Shown here: positions 22,924-35,323 of the stretch, piece after piece
How the letters are laid out: every line of letters starts with the position of its first letter
Position numbering within the stretch: position 1 is the stretch's first letter
DNA from: Sarcocystis neurona
Taxonomy: Eukaryota > Apicomplexa > Conoidasida > Eucoccidiorida > Sarcocystidae
NCBI GenBank assembly: GCA_000727475.1
Contig: KL647294.1
Span: 990,369-1,054,368, forward strand
Length of the DNA: 64,000 nucleotides
Direction of reading: 5' to 3'
The notes under the pieces: model-generated
What the model was told of the DNA's origin: nothing
What the model saw: only the letters and a program-made list of their open reading frames with translations
Databases searched by the model: none
Program-made: the position numbers and the translations under genes

Positions 22924-25900
22924 ATGTGGGGTCTTCTGCTCTCCTTCAGTCGGCTGTTGCTGCTGCTGTTCTGGTGCCGCGGCTTGACACAAGCAGTGGC
23001 AAGCTCCTATGGGGGCGACATTCATTACAAGAAGCAGACGCGACAAAGACCAGAGAACACGCATAGCAAACAAGTCTATCATGGCAAACAAGAGGCCCAG
23101 CAACATTGCGACAGCGTCCCTGTTTCTAAAGAAGCCAGCTGCAGCATGGTACACAACTGCAACAGCTGCAGAAATAGCAGAGCCACGCAGCACAGAAACT
23201 GCGGGACAGCGAAACAATGCAACAAGCAGTGTAGCAGCGGCTCTACAACAACATCAGTGTGACAACAGACTTAACACAGAAGAAGCGAATCGGTAGCAGC
23301 CGACAGAAGCACCACAAGAGCGACACAGCAGCGGGTGCACGCCACCTGCATCAGCACACCGGCGGTTGCACAGCTGTGGCAATCAAACAGCAGTAATTAC
23401 CGCAGCGACCTGCGCCATCACATCAGCAGTAGCATTTAATCAATTTCCTCCTTCCTGTACACATATTTTGAGGATACGGGTGGAGGCTAGAGGGCTGGCA
23501 GGAGTGGCGCAGCACAGGCCGCAACAGCAGCGACACTAGCCGCTTCTGTTTTCTCGAAGTAACCAGTAGGGAGGGTAGAGATATGACGGGAAATCACGTG
23601 TGGCGAAAGCTCTCCGCAATATAAAATATCCCTTTCATATCAAGCAAGGAAGATCTTAATGAAGAGATTTCCCGACCAGTGAATCTTCGAGGCTTTTCTT
23701 GTGAAACAGTAGAAGCTGCTAGTCGCTGATTTTTCCACCGAGTTCCCTAAACATGGTTTTGGCCAATTGAAAACGTTCGATGAATGGATGCCCCGCGACA
23801 CAGCATGGGTCCTTTGAAGCATCTGTATACTCTAGTACAACTGTCGCGATCCGCGTACAACAAGCGGGCAGTGTTCACTGTAAATCGTTCTAGTCTTTTG
23901 ACTACCAAACCCGTGGCTCTCGGCTCAACTATGTTCCGCTGCTGAAGTATCGTCACCCTTGAGCTCCTACAGAAGCATGGACGTCGAACACGAGTTGCAC
24001 GACCAGCCTATAGCGGTGTTCACGGTTACCAGTTACAGATTAAGACGAATAACGACATCTGTCATCCTGTAAGCGTTTCCCATAAGGTTGATCTCTTGCT
24101 TGTTTTCTCAGGCAGTCCCCTCATCGCGTTCCTTCAGCTGCCCTTTCGAAACTTCGTTTGAAGTGTGCGAGGTGAAGCCTGCGCAAGCACAGTCCACGTG
24201 TTACCGCACGCGGCAGCAGGAAAAGACCTATCCCTGTCCAGTCCAAGTAGAAGTACAAGAGGTTTGCACTGATGTGCCGGTCTCACGACCCTCCAGATGC
24301 ACAAGGGTAAGTCTTAGGCGTAGACGTATTTACGTGGATGTTCTTGTGTAGAGTCAAGTACACCTATGCCTTGAAGGTAGGTGGTGCTCACATCTGTGGC
24401 CACGTAAACGTATGCGAAGAGACGTGTACTACACGGCTCTGTGACTACACGTACGTACACGTCTTCACGAATCTTCCTCATTCACTGCAAGAATGCCTTG
24501 CCTGCCTCCCTCGCCTACCTTCCGGTGCAAAAGAATGTACCACACGCAGCGGTAGGGGACGTTCTTTGAGAGGTGAAGGAACGTGCAGGTCTCATGTGAA
24601 GGACAACTCCTACGGTTTCATGATGGTAAACGTATATATATATACACTTGTGACACAGTCCAACGTTGACTATAGTGTCTGCTTGTGGTACTGGAGTGTA
24701 CGTGTACACATATACGTACGCGTATCGCAATATGCGTACGTATATACACATGTGCTTCAAAGCTGTATCGCACGCTGCTAGGGTAAGGTTGGTGTTGAGG
24801 TGTTATGTGGTCAGATGAAACTGTAGACGTCTTGACCATACGTCCACCTCCGTATGGAGACTTCTGCTGTACAGTTCTGCAGGATGTGATGTACTTTCGT
24901 CAGATGTCTATGAGGCAGCATATGAGTGTGTTTACCACCATTGCCAAATACATATACGTGTCCATTCGTCATAAATATGTGTTCACCCACTAAAAAGACT
25001 ATAGGATCGTTGCAACAATGTAGTACTCTGGTGCACTCCTAAAGTAAAAAAGGAAACAGCATCAGCATGTATTCTTGTGCATAATAAGGCGTAGAGATAC
25101 CCCGTACACGTAAATATAAATATATACCATATGCGTGAGTGTAAAAATTTATCCACATGTGTTCAGAGTTTGCTCCGGTCGCACGAGCTACCTGCCTGTA
25201 TTTGCTCTGTGGTGTTTAGCTGCGCAGGTTGTTTCCTACAGATGATTATAATCAAGTCAACTGTGCCGTCACCTGTGGTACGCAACTTAGAATTGTGTCT
25301 ACACATATGCACATAGGTGGATATATATATATATCTATATATATATATAGGCTTTACTGACCATATGCTACAAAGCTCTTAAAAACGAACTGTGTCGAGA
25401 TTCCGTTCTGTCGATGCTATCCCGAGGTTTGTTGCTGATATGCCTGGGACACAATGCTTCAATGCAACGGTGAATAATTGTTTGCTGTTTTCCACATATA
25501 TGGAACAGTGGACTTCGCACCTATACGTCCGTAGATCTGCAATTGTGGTGTGCCCTCAGCGACACCAGCCTCGACTTTCGCTCCGTCTCACCTAGAGTCT
25601 TTGCAGTCAGTTTGAAGCACTGAAACGAATCGTACGTATACATTCAACACGTACATGGTCTTTTATTTTTGCAGACTGTTTACGGGACACACATGTGTAA
25701 ACACCTCGATTTACACGGCTGAATGACGACGCGTGGCTTTCCCTTACAGGAGCACGTATCCACCTTCAACTAAGCGACAGCACTGTGGTTCTGGAAAAAG
25801 TTGATACGCTACAGGAGTCGAAGTTTGTGCACCTGCCACAACCTTAGTGAACACACACGAAAGTGCGGGTACCTGTCTCTCTGTGCACTTCCCTACGTCA

Positions 25901-28900
25901 GCATACACGCGTACGCGTATACAAAAAGCGAACACACGTACGTGTGTATACTACACATGGCGTTGGGCAACCTCGAACACAACGTTCTGTTGGTGTGAGG
26001 CGAGAGGGAGTGTAGCAGGCGAGACGACTAAGGAGAGAGTGATGTTGCTGTTCAATAGAAACCTAACTGGTGAAGCATTGTCGGCACGATGGAATATACG
26101 CCAAGCTCGTTTACTCATATATATACATATATGAACAGGTGAACATCCATATATATGTATAGTCAGGCAGCTGGCACAATTGTTGTGTCCCAACAAGATT
26201 ACCTGAACAAAGACGCCCGTTAACTTGCTCACTGAAAACCTCGCTTCTGTGACGAATTACCGTGTACGTCTTACTGCAGTAATATGTTGGTGCAGCTCTG
26301 ACGAAACATGTTGACTCATCTTATTCAGGGGCCATCTACACATCAAGGATGTGCGTGTTATTACACGTATATGTAGAGCCACTTCGGTTGCCTTTGCACA
26401 AGGTGTGCTTCTGCTAAGAAGAAGATTAGCACTGCTGCGACAGGGAGTAAGGAGGATGCTGCCGCCCCGACGTGTACAGAGTACCATCCCTGCTGCTGGT
26501 CCTAAATCAAAAACCTGCTCCGGTTGCGGCACGCGTTCCAGTATTCAGACGTTATATACACATTCACTCAGACCACCGCGCGGGTAAATACGCGGCGTCT
26601 GCAAATGTCCGTGTATGCCAGAGCGGTCTCTATATGGACGTGCGCGTATGCGGCAGATGCGTGCTCGAAGAACCCGTTTAGTAGTGCGAGTAGTAATTCA
26701 CCCTCGGTTCTTCACAAGAAAAGAGAGGATACAGGCGCGCTGCGGATAGACATACGCACAGAACCATGCACACCTGAGTGTGCAGATGTGCCGAAGCTTA
26801 CATGGAATGTGTGAATCTTTTTCTGCGGATATACTTCAGTATACAGGTGTACTCAGGGAATATGATATTCACGAGCGGAATACGCCTGCAATCCCCTAGA
26901 AAATTAAGAATATTGATATTGCCCCGATGCAGGGATGTGCACATAAAACGTGAACGCGTATTTGTGTACCTCTTTCTCAGGGCACTATGAAACTTATGCG
27001 TAATAGTAGATTAAAATTGTATGTGCATCTAGGCTTGCGTAACGCAGCTGTGTCATATAACCTGCTTGCAACATCAGCGTTGAGATATGCCTGCACTTTT
27101 TTTCAGGTGAAGCGTGCGCCGGACGTTGGCACCGCACGCGCACAGCATACATGAGCGTAAATGTGTATGTATATATATATATACACAAACATATATATAT
27201 ATACGTAGACGAAAATCGGAAGTCATCAAGGAGGACGCGAGGGCTTGGGGTTATCACCTGAATTGGTTCACGCAGAAGTCAGCTGAATGAAATCGTGTAT
27301 ATATGCCGGCAGCAGCTGAAAGAAAATGCATCGAAAGGGGATATCTGACGTCACATGTTACATTTAATCTCCTGGTACCAACGGAACAGATACATCAAAG
27401 TACCGTCTGATTGTAGGGATGAATTAACGTGGGTAGAAATTGAATACCTGTATCAGACGCATACCTATCTCTGGTCGCATGCAATCATATCTATGTGTGT
27501 GTGTGTGTGTATTTCTTGGTTCTGCACTACTCAGCAAATACTGAAAAGAAACCGGAAAGCGTGTCCTCGCGAAGTTAAAGAAACAGTCTGCAAAGCCCTT
27601 GCAGAGTCCGTACCCTCCACGTGCTACCGTCCGAAGCAAGTTACGGAGGAATACACGTGTCACCACGTCGAATCCAAAGAGGAATGTTATGTTCATCAGC
27701 ACCTTGTAAGCCACTCTTGATGGAACAAGGCAGACCTGAATAGAGAATGGTGCGGAAAGCAATTATAACGTGTGCAGAGTAGCAGTTGTATCGTTGGATT
27801 CAACGAGTGAAGAAAGGTAGAGAACTTGCGTCCGGTTTGACAATCCCGTGTAGTTTTTCGTGCAGAGATAACGGGTTGAGCGTACACGACTACATCCTTG
27901 AAGATTCTCCTCCGTGAGTAGGACAACTGTACAGCTGACATAGAGCGTTCTCATTCTTTTAGCGCTTCAATGAATACCGTATCAGTCAGAAGTAATCAGA
28001 TTCTGCCTTCAACCGCGTGCTTGGAAGGCGCAAGGTGCGCGAAAACGAAAACTGCAGCAGACGCAATGCCGGGAGCACTGTCCAGGGGCCGTTCACGTGC
28101 GTGGGACACGTGTCTGCGTACCAGTGCATGGGTAGGATCACCGTCTATGCAGGTCCACAAGTACATCTATATGCGCCTGCAACTAGTGAGGACGTGGCAG
28201 CTGCAAGTAGAATCATGGATAAAATGCGTACGTATCACCGTTGTATGCACAAGGCAATGTCCACTGGGTAAGGTATATACGTATTGTACTAGAAGAGGTA
28301 TTTTCATGTATATGTATAGGCAAGAGATTTCAATTCTCAGTCAATAAAGACATAACGCAAAACTCCCCAGGCGTCAGGGTAATGTAGGCGTCGCCTACGG
28401 TTCTGCGCGTAAATGTGTGGTCGCGGTGTCGAGCCGGCGAAAGAGAGCCTGTGCAAATATCACGTCGACTCTACGCACTGGACGTACAGATATCCTCTCA
28501 TCTATACGTGTGAATCTTGTAGACCTAATTACGCATTTGCGTCGTTGTACTCCTGTAAAAATGCCCTTATTAACGTGTTACCTTTCTACGGGGTGCTTTC
28601 CATATGTCTTGCACGTCCGTGAAAATGCGTCACAGTGTACGTGAGCAGATGAACCCGCGTCGCTCCTGGATACAACTTCAGAAACGTACACGCACACAAC
28701 AATGCACACATTCGCAGTCAGAAGCCCAGTCGTTTGCGCCCCCGACTGCCAACAGCCTCGCGATTTTTGGTCGAAATATTTCGTGCTTCCCTATGCAGGT
28801 TCCTTCGATGTGCAAGCGGAAAGTGATTAGCAAAAAGCCCTACAAGACGCGAGATACGGTGTACGAGGAACAGTGCTATCAGGTGCAGAAACACAAGCAG

Positions 28901-30052
28901 GGCACTTGCCAGCGCCAAATTACGAGAACAGAACAAGTTCCTTGTACAGAATTCGTTACCAAAGACAAATGTTCAGACGTGCCTCGCGTGGTGAACAAGC
29001 CCTGTCTACTACCCACAACGCAGCAAGTACCTGTCGACTGCTCCGAGGTCGTGGAAAAAGTACAGGAAAAGCAGTGTCCGCAGATCATCACTGAAACTAT
29101 AATGAAAACTGTGTGCTACGAAGAGCCACCTCCCCCGCCGCAGCAGAAAAAACAACATGTGTCCCAGCAGCAGCAACATTACCTGCCCCAACACCAGCAA
29201 CAGGGAGGACACATGAAGCGGTTGGGTTCCCGCAGTTTACGTGATCGACTGCGTCGTCTAGGGCCTCATCAAGGAAAGAAAGGGTGTAAGCAAATCCCGC
29301 AGCAGATCGAAAAAACGGTTATGCGTACATGCTCAGAAGTAGTGAAAGTCCAAGTCCCTAAAACCTGCTATGAAACGCGCACAGTTAACGTAGAGTCGAC
29401 TTGTCCGCACACAGAAACGGAGAAAGTTTGTATCCAGATAAAGGAGCCGGAGCAGAAGCTGTGCAGCCGTGAGGTGCCTGCGACGGAGGCCTACACGTGT
29501 GATGAAGTAGTGAACGAAACAGAGTGCAAAAAAGTGCCTCGCCAGGTGAAGGGCGTAGCGTACCAGGAGGTGGAACAGCAGGAATCTTACGCGTGCGAAG
29601 CTACTGAGCAGATCAAAAAGTGCAAGGTTCTGCCGGTATTGGAGGCTTCTACTTGCGTAGCTGCCTTGATGGATGTAGAACCGTATGAGTGTACTGTCAG
29701 TATAATGAGGGAACAGTGCGAAGATATCTCTCGCACGGTGGCTAGCACGTGCATCGAAGAAGAATGGGTGAATGAGGAATACGAATGCTACCAGGAGAGC
29801 ACAGAGAGACAATGCAAAACGTTTCCCGTGTTCGCCAATGCTGGTACTTGCTCCACCACCATTAAAGTCACAGAAGAGTATCCGTGTGAACAGCCATCTC
29901 TAGAACAAATTTGTCACACGCAGCAGGCGAAAGTAGATAACACCTGCTACGAGCCTACGATGACGCAGCAGCAGTACACCTGCTTCGAGAGGAGCATTAA
30001 ACAGCAGTGTCAGCCTGTGCCCGTACCTCCTCCCATGAAGAAGGGACACTAA
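22924..30052 (+). CDS. Secreted cysteine-repeat protein (C-x8-C-x10-C-x11 repeats), 4 exons
   Basis: Exons: 22924-23148, 24112-24306, 27535-27705, 28799-30052; all junctions are phase 0 and the product is 614 residues. Residues 1 to about 24 form a signal peptide with a long Leu-rich core. From about residue 61 onward come some 44 cysteines spaced 8, 10 and 11 residues apart, a unit of about 32 residues repeated roughly 14 times. Common side motifs are a VP in the x10 segment and [EY]-[EY]-[PTE] just before the Cys that ends x11. All three exon joins restore the expected spacing exactly (11, 11 and 10), which supports the model independently of splice scores. A 56-residue Pro/Gln/Arg-rich linker interrupts the last exon at about 29125-29286, and the protein ends with PVPVPPPMKKGH. 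There is no membrane segment. The function is unknown; a disulfide-rich structural role (oocyst or sporocyst wall, or extracellular) is inference. The spacing does not match the COWP type I pattern as I know it. Confidence 0.8.
25318..25352. repeat. (TA)n with central ATC in intron 2 of the cysteine-repeat gene
   Basis: A TATATATATATATATC-TATATATATATATAG tract forms a near-perfect inverted repeat of about 32 bases within the 3.2-kb second intron (24307-27534). The rest of this intron holds scattered GTATAT motifs and no further exon. Exons 2 and 3 join directly in phase and in repeat spacing, so nothing is missing between them. Confidence 0.6.
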
Positions 30053-33000
30053 AACAAGCAGAGGAAGAGGATAAACAGTTGGGTACCTGTATATCCCCAT
30101 GCTAGAGCGTGCTACACAGGTATACGTACACAAGGGCACTGTAAGGTGTTTTGCAGGTACAACTGCAACGTTGTCATGCTCCAACGTGTGTGTGTGTGTG
30201 CACATCCTCAAGAGAGCATATGGTAGAGATTGTGTACCACAGTTGGTATATTACGTAGGGTTAGCCTTTGTTCCAGCAAAGGTCACCGGTTGAGGTGGAC
30301 GAAGCCAGTGGGATGCTCCGATTGTGAACAAAGAGGGAGAATAGAGAAGACGACAAGGCTTAAAGGCAGAAAAAGGGCAAAGATGAAGGAGAGAAAAAAA
30401 TGGGACCACGAACTCCTGGAGTTGTGAAAAAGGCAATCCAGCAACGGAAGAAGGAACGGAGACGTGGGAGACCGGAAAGGTTTTTCCCGGCGGATGGAGG
30501 GTAAGAAACACCGAGATAAAGATACGGCAAGAAAGACAAAGGGGTTGTATTTAGCGAAATGCAAGAAAGACGAATGGGTTGTGTTTAGCGAAATGTTACG
30601 GAGAGTACGTAGCAGGCGCGCAGACACACGCATCATTCCAGATACGATATTCGTGAGGAAAAGATGCGCGCGGAGTCAAGAGAGGAACACATATGTATAC
30701 ACATACATATATACGTGTATACATATGTATATGCAAAATTTCTCGGAGACGAGGAAAGGCAGCAGTGTAGAGGTCGAAAAGCTTTCGTGCACAGGTGCGA
30801 CTTTCAATGGAATGGGGGTTCTCATCGTATATACAATTATATATGTATGTATAAATATATATGATGAGAACAGTGAATAGAACAGATACGGGAATACGTA
30901 CGTGGATGACAGCGGTCGTACGTACAGTCACACGTTTATTATATGGATGAAAAAAAGCATAGATGTATATGATTACATACGTGCATATATATGAAAGCAG
31001 TATGTGTGACTAGAAGCAGTGTCTTGGTGTGTGACAAAAGAAGTCAGATTCGGACTGAAACCCCCCAGGGAAAGTAAGTTTTTGGCAGTGCCCGCCACGT
31101 GTTGATTTTACTGCGGTAGTGGGTAAGCCACAGCAGCCACATGGCTTGCGGTAAGCTTGCCAGTTTTCAACCACTTTCTACAAGCACACTGCAACACCGA
31201 TATTTACATACTCATGCGCACCCCCATACATTATTCTGTATGTTGTTGTTATCAGAACCGTGCAAGGATAATTCGTGAACTGACCAACTTTGTCAATTTT
31301 CGACAACTGTAACACAAATACACACACGTACATGCATAGACGTGTGTGTGCGTGCCTAGGTATGCGCGTACCCGCAAATCTACGGAATTGCTACTTTGCT
31401 GCCTGTCCATACAAAGTGGGAGGATTTGCATTCTGTGCTGCTTCTGTGTACGCATACACACGCATGCAGAACACTGATATTTGTAGGCAATGATGCATAA
31501 CCGTATAAACGGTGCGTCGCCCAGTCAACTGAAGCACTATCTCTGCACAGTGCGCTTCGCAGCTAAATATTCGCAACGGACCTCTGTGCGTGCTACTGCA
31601 CAGCCGGAGGTATAGCAAAACGAAGGGAGGGAGAAGCACAAAAAAATTAGTCCATTTCCGAGGGATTCGATACGTAAAGGAGGGACCGCGAGCGAACGTA
31701 TGTCGTTGAATCGGTTGTTTGTTCCATTGCACTACGCCACACTGGCTACTATACTTTTCGATGGTGTACAGGTAGGTGTCTACGGCTATGTCGCCGCACA
31801 GCAGGTATGACTTTTCAACGCAGAAATGTCAGCAATTCTACGAAGCTGTTCTGTTTTCACGAAATCTCCGTGCCGCTTTGAAAGAAGCAAAAACACTTAC
31901 ACTTTTGCGCAAATATTGATATTATAAACGCCACGTACAACACGAACCCTGCAATCGCACTATACCTTCATAGTGAAACATGGTTAGCGCCTACTTCCCG
32001 AATATACTGCCAGAACTTAATAACACCTATTCCCTCTTAATGCGAACAGAAGTGGTGAAGTTCTGTAGAGTACATACAAAATTCTTCAGGTTTCCATAGC
32101 CTTCGCTGCTGACAGTGGGCAGGTGTAGCAAAGGTAAAATATGAATATTCTGCTGCTCACGAAGGTATGCTATGTACCTCAAAAAGCGAGTGTCACGTAG
32201 GTGCGCAGCTGCATCAAAACGTGTATGCTGGGCGGTCTGCGCAGCTGTTGACAAAATATACATTTCGAACTAAAAGGTGAGAAAAACGTGCGAGACTACA
32301 TAGGTAACCTGTATTTGCATGGAGAACTGAACGTACTTGTGCTACTGCAAAATGGAGGAAACGCACGCGACACGAAAGTGATATGCATGAGCTACAAAGA
32401 TAGGATGGCCCCTACCTGTATCTCTTTCCACAACTCAGACACGTATTAATGACTACATGCAAATGCGTATAAAACGTGAAGCATATTTGGTTAATTCTCA
32501 ACATGCTGACCAATTTGTTGTCCGTGTTCAACGGATGGCTATACGCTACTTCACCGAATCGTTCACTCCTTGAAGCGGTCAAATCCAGTTTCAAGATGTG
32601 TAGACCATGTTAATAACAACCGAAAACTTCCAGTTTCACGCTTGAGTACACGGTGTTCTATCAAGTAATAAAGTATTTGTAAACAAAAAGCAGCCACTCA
32701 TGTCCAAAAGTGTCAGTTGTTTGGTTGTTGCGCACCTGATTACAAGGAGACTAACGCAACCAGTTGACCTTTTACTTTGTCTTTACAAACTAAAGAAATA
32801 TATCACAAAACCAAACACGAGTTGCTACCAGAGCTGCTGCCCACCGTGGTGGCGCAGCAGATGACTGATAGATAGTGGTTTACACAAACGATTCAATCTT
32901 TCATTCCACCTAGTTGACTAAATTGTCGATTCTTCACAAGTTCACTTTCCCGACTGTGCTCTCGACTTACCAAATGCATGCGGCTACCCTCCAATATCAA

Positions 33001-33586
33001 ACACCAGTGTCGACATTCTTGCTAAAGCTCAGAAATTTGGTCCCTGCTTCCCTAGTTCTACCTCTGCGTCCTCGTCATGAAAACGTTCAGCTAGCCAGCA
33101 TTGCCAAGATTCTCGTTCCGCTTCAGTTTTTTTTGACCGAAGACGTGCAGACTACAGTCCAGGACGTGTTGTTTTATCGAAATCTGAAACTCCCGCATTC
33201 TGTCACGGCACTAGACGCAATGTATCACTTTTTATATAAGTGGGCTTCCGCCTAAGCATAACGACTCCAGGTGTGATATTGGTGACAGCGATAGTGATTG
33301 TGCAAGTTATTGTCACCCTCCTGCCACCTGCACTTACATCTTGAGTGATTTAACCCAATCGTACTTTTCTCTGCTTCACAAGAAATGATAATGAAGAGAA
33401 TGATTAAAAGAGAAACGGACACCTGTCATTAATTCCGCCTCCGCTACAGTCAAATACCTTTTCTAGACACAAACGTTCACCAGAAACCTTCTTCGTTCGC
33501 TCAGTTTCACTGCAGGGCGTCAGCAAACCTTCAGCAAATTCGTCTCGAACGCTTTTCGAGTATGGCTTCCGCAAGCCGTCCTTCAG
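30053..33586. other. Intergenic region; a few weak open frames
   Basis: This region contains the 3' flank of the cysteine-repeat gene and AT-richer DNA. A 34-base-offset duplication of GGGTTGT[AG]TTTAGCGAAATG lies at about 30542 and 30576. A plus frame at about 32972-33255 (93 codons from ATG, no low complexity) and a minus frame at about 32027-32263 look mildly protein-like but have no supported splice partners. Nothing else is recognised. Confidence 0.4.
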
Positions 33587-34970
33587 CTAGCAAGTATAGA
33601 AAATTGTCCAGACGTAGGCATTACTTCCGTTGACAATGCAGTGAATATTGATTTCCTGTAATTCTACGAAAAGCTTATTGGACTTTTCGTGAATATGAGT
33701 TTGCCTCTGTTGTACAGTGGCGACAAAACGTTCTGCAGCAGTGGTGATAGTGCCCTGCAGGTACAGCTGAGCCGTACTCTCCTGCACTTTTGCAACCACC
33801 TTATCAGCGTTTTTTTGATACGTTTCCCTTCTTCGAATAGACGGTAGCTTCCTATAAGACAAATTTACCACTTTGACTGTGATTGTCATCGCAGACGTGA
33901 TCTTCCTCTGGACTAGACAGAACTGCACATTCATGGGTACTATATGTATATATACACTTCTTGTGCTTTAAGCTCAAATGAGAGAAATTTTGGCACGGAA
34001 ACATATATACCATTACGTATGTTTAGAAAATAGAACGAGATAATTTGGTCCACGAACTAGCGACTGGTCGTTTGTGGGTGCTCTACTCTCTGGTGGCGGG
34101 AGATTTTGTGCGAAGTAATCTAGTGTGTACCTTCCATTAAAAAAAAAGGACGCCATTATACTTTAGTTCGATGAGAGGACAGCATGGTGTTGATACTGGC
34201 AGAGCACTTTGAAGGACTGAATAACTTCGCTTGATTGTGTAATAGATCACAGGATACGCACGTAGCGGCGTACGTTCGAAACAGCATCTATATTGCACAT
34301 CTGGAAATGATTCATGCGTACACGCAATATATATTTATTAGTCTCCAGTAAAGTAACGTAGAGGATTACGCCCGTGCCATGCAAATAGGTTTGGACCGTT
34401 TGTTCTCTCAGCTGCTTGACAGAAAACATGAATGTACACGGTAACAATTATAGTGCAATTATGTTAGGACGTGAAAAGAAACCGCCTGCACTATACTCTG
34501 GCGCAGTAAGAGAAATATGCAGCTGACTGCTGCGTTGACTGTAGCCAGCTCTTTGTCCGGCAACGTAGGCTATTACGGGGGTTGATAGAGAAACGACTAC
34601 GCACACAGAGGGTGAAGTGTAGGTAGAAGAAAGTGGTCATCTTTCACGAGAGCACACTCTGAAGTACGTTTACCTGGGCTTCTCATTTAGTCGCGGCACA
34701 GTTTTCAACAATCACTGGTACAAAAACTTCATCCTGCCGTGTCACTCTCTTGCCGTCGACGGCTCGCTGTTGTTTGACTGTACTAAAGAAGGAAGGTTAG
34801 CGAACCTTTGTTGCCAACGAACAGACTGTTACTGATCATTAAAAATACTTCTATCTCCCGACGACCACTATGTTGTGAAGCTTTGTTGTTCCACTACGTA
34901 CACGAACTTTCCGTACAGTTGTGCCCCTGCATGCACTGGTAACTATTTTTTTCGTGGAGCATCGATACAT
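33587..34970 (-). CDS. Tentative small gene of unknown function (4 exons, minus strand)
   Basis: Proposed minus-strand exons: 34970-34898, 34777-34722, 34414-34370, 33907-33587 (stop TAG at 33589-33587); they join in phase to 164 residues. The best-supported part is the last exon, about 106 residues without low complexity. It has a plausible acceptor (TCTAGTCCAG), a short beta-like segment (TITVKVVNL), then a charged helical stretch containing VVAKVQESTAQLYLQGT and HIHEKSNKLF. The third exon contains a related motif (REQTVQTYLHGT), so a short unit may be repeated. The first two exons are weaker, and exon 2 could instead read on to its own stop. No family is recognised. It would lie head to head with the HAS1 gene, about 350 bases apart, which could mean a shared promoter region. 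Confidence 0.35.
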
Positions 34971-35323
34971 GTTTTGCCGGCGGTGAGGCTGTGAGGGTTT
35001 GTCGTCCTTCTGCCAGGACCTGAAACTGCAGAGTGTTCCCTTTTATTAATGTTGTCCAGTACATACTCGTCATAATTCTGTCCCAGGAGTTCGAATGTAG
35101 TACTGAAACACCTTCTTCCCTCTATGCTCCTTCATCGTATTTTACCGCAGCTGCAGTCCACGGCGGCTCGGTGGTACATGCTTTCTGTGCGCGATCAGTT
35201 CCGTGTTTAATAGACCGCCCTCCTTCCCCTATCGAGAATTATCACGTCTTCATCTCCTCTTTACGGCGTACCCCACGTGCGTCCTCTGACTCTCACGCGT
35301 ACGGGTCAATTTGCTCTTTCAAA

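Noticed and set aside
23149..23262. Read-through of exon 1 of the cysteine-repeat gene to a stop at 23262
   Set aside because: The extra Cys-rich tail does not follow the 8-10-11 spacing, while splicing at ATG/GTACAC does.
27970..28350. Cys-containing frames between exons 3 and 4 of the cysteine-repeat gene
   Set aside because: Joining 27705 directly to 28799 restores the exact x10 spacing in phase 0, so an extra exon would break the repeat.
22924..30052. Assignment of the cysteine-repeat protein to the COWP/OWP family
   Set aside because: COWP type I repeats as I know them have a six-Cys pattern with CPPG-like motifs; none is seen here. Only the general Cys-rich secreted character agrees.
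33587..33624. A 38-base intron near the end of the tentative minus-strand gene
   Set aside because: The phase would allow it, but 38 bases is far below the intron sizes seen in the rest of the window; simple read-through to the stop is preferred.
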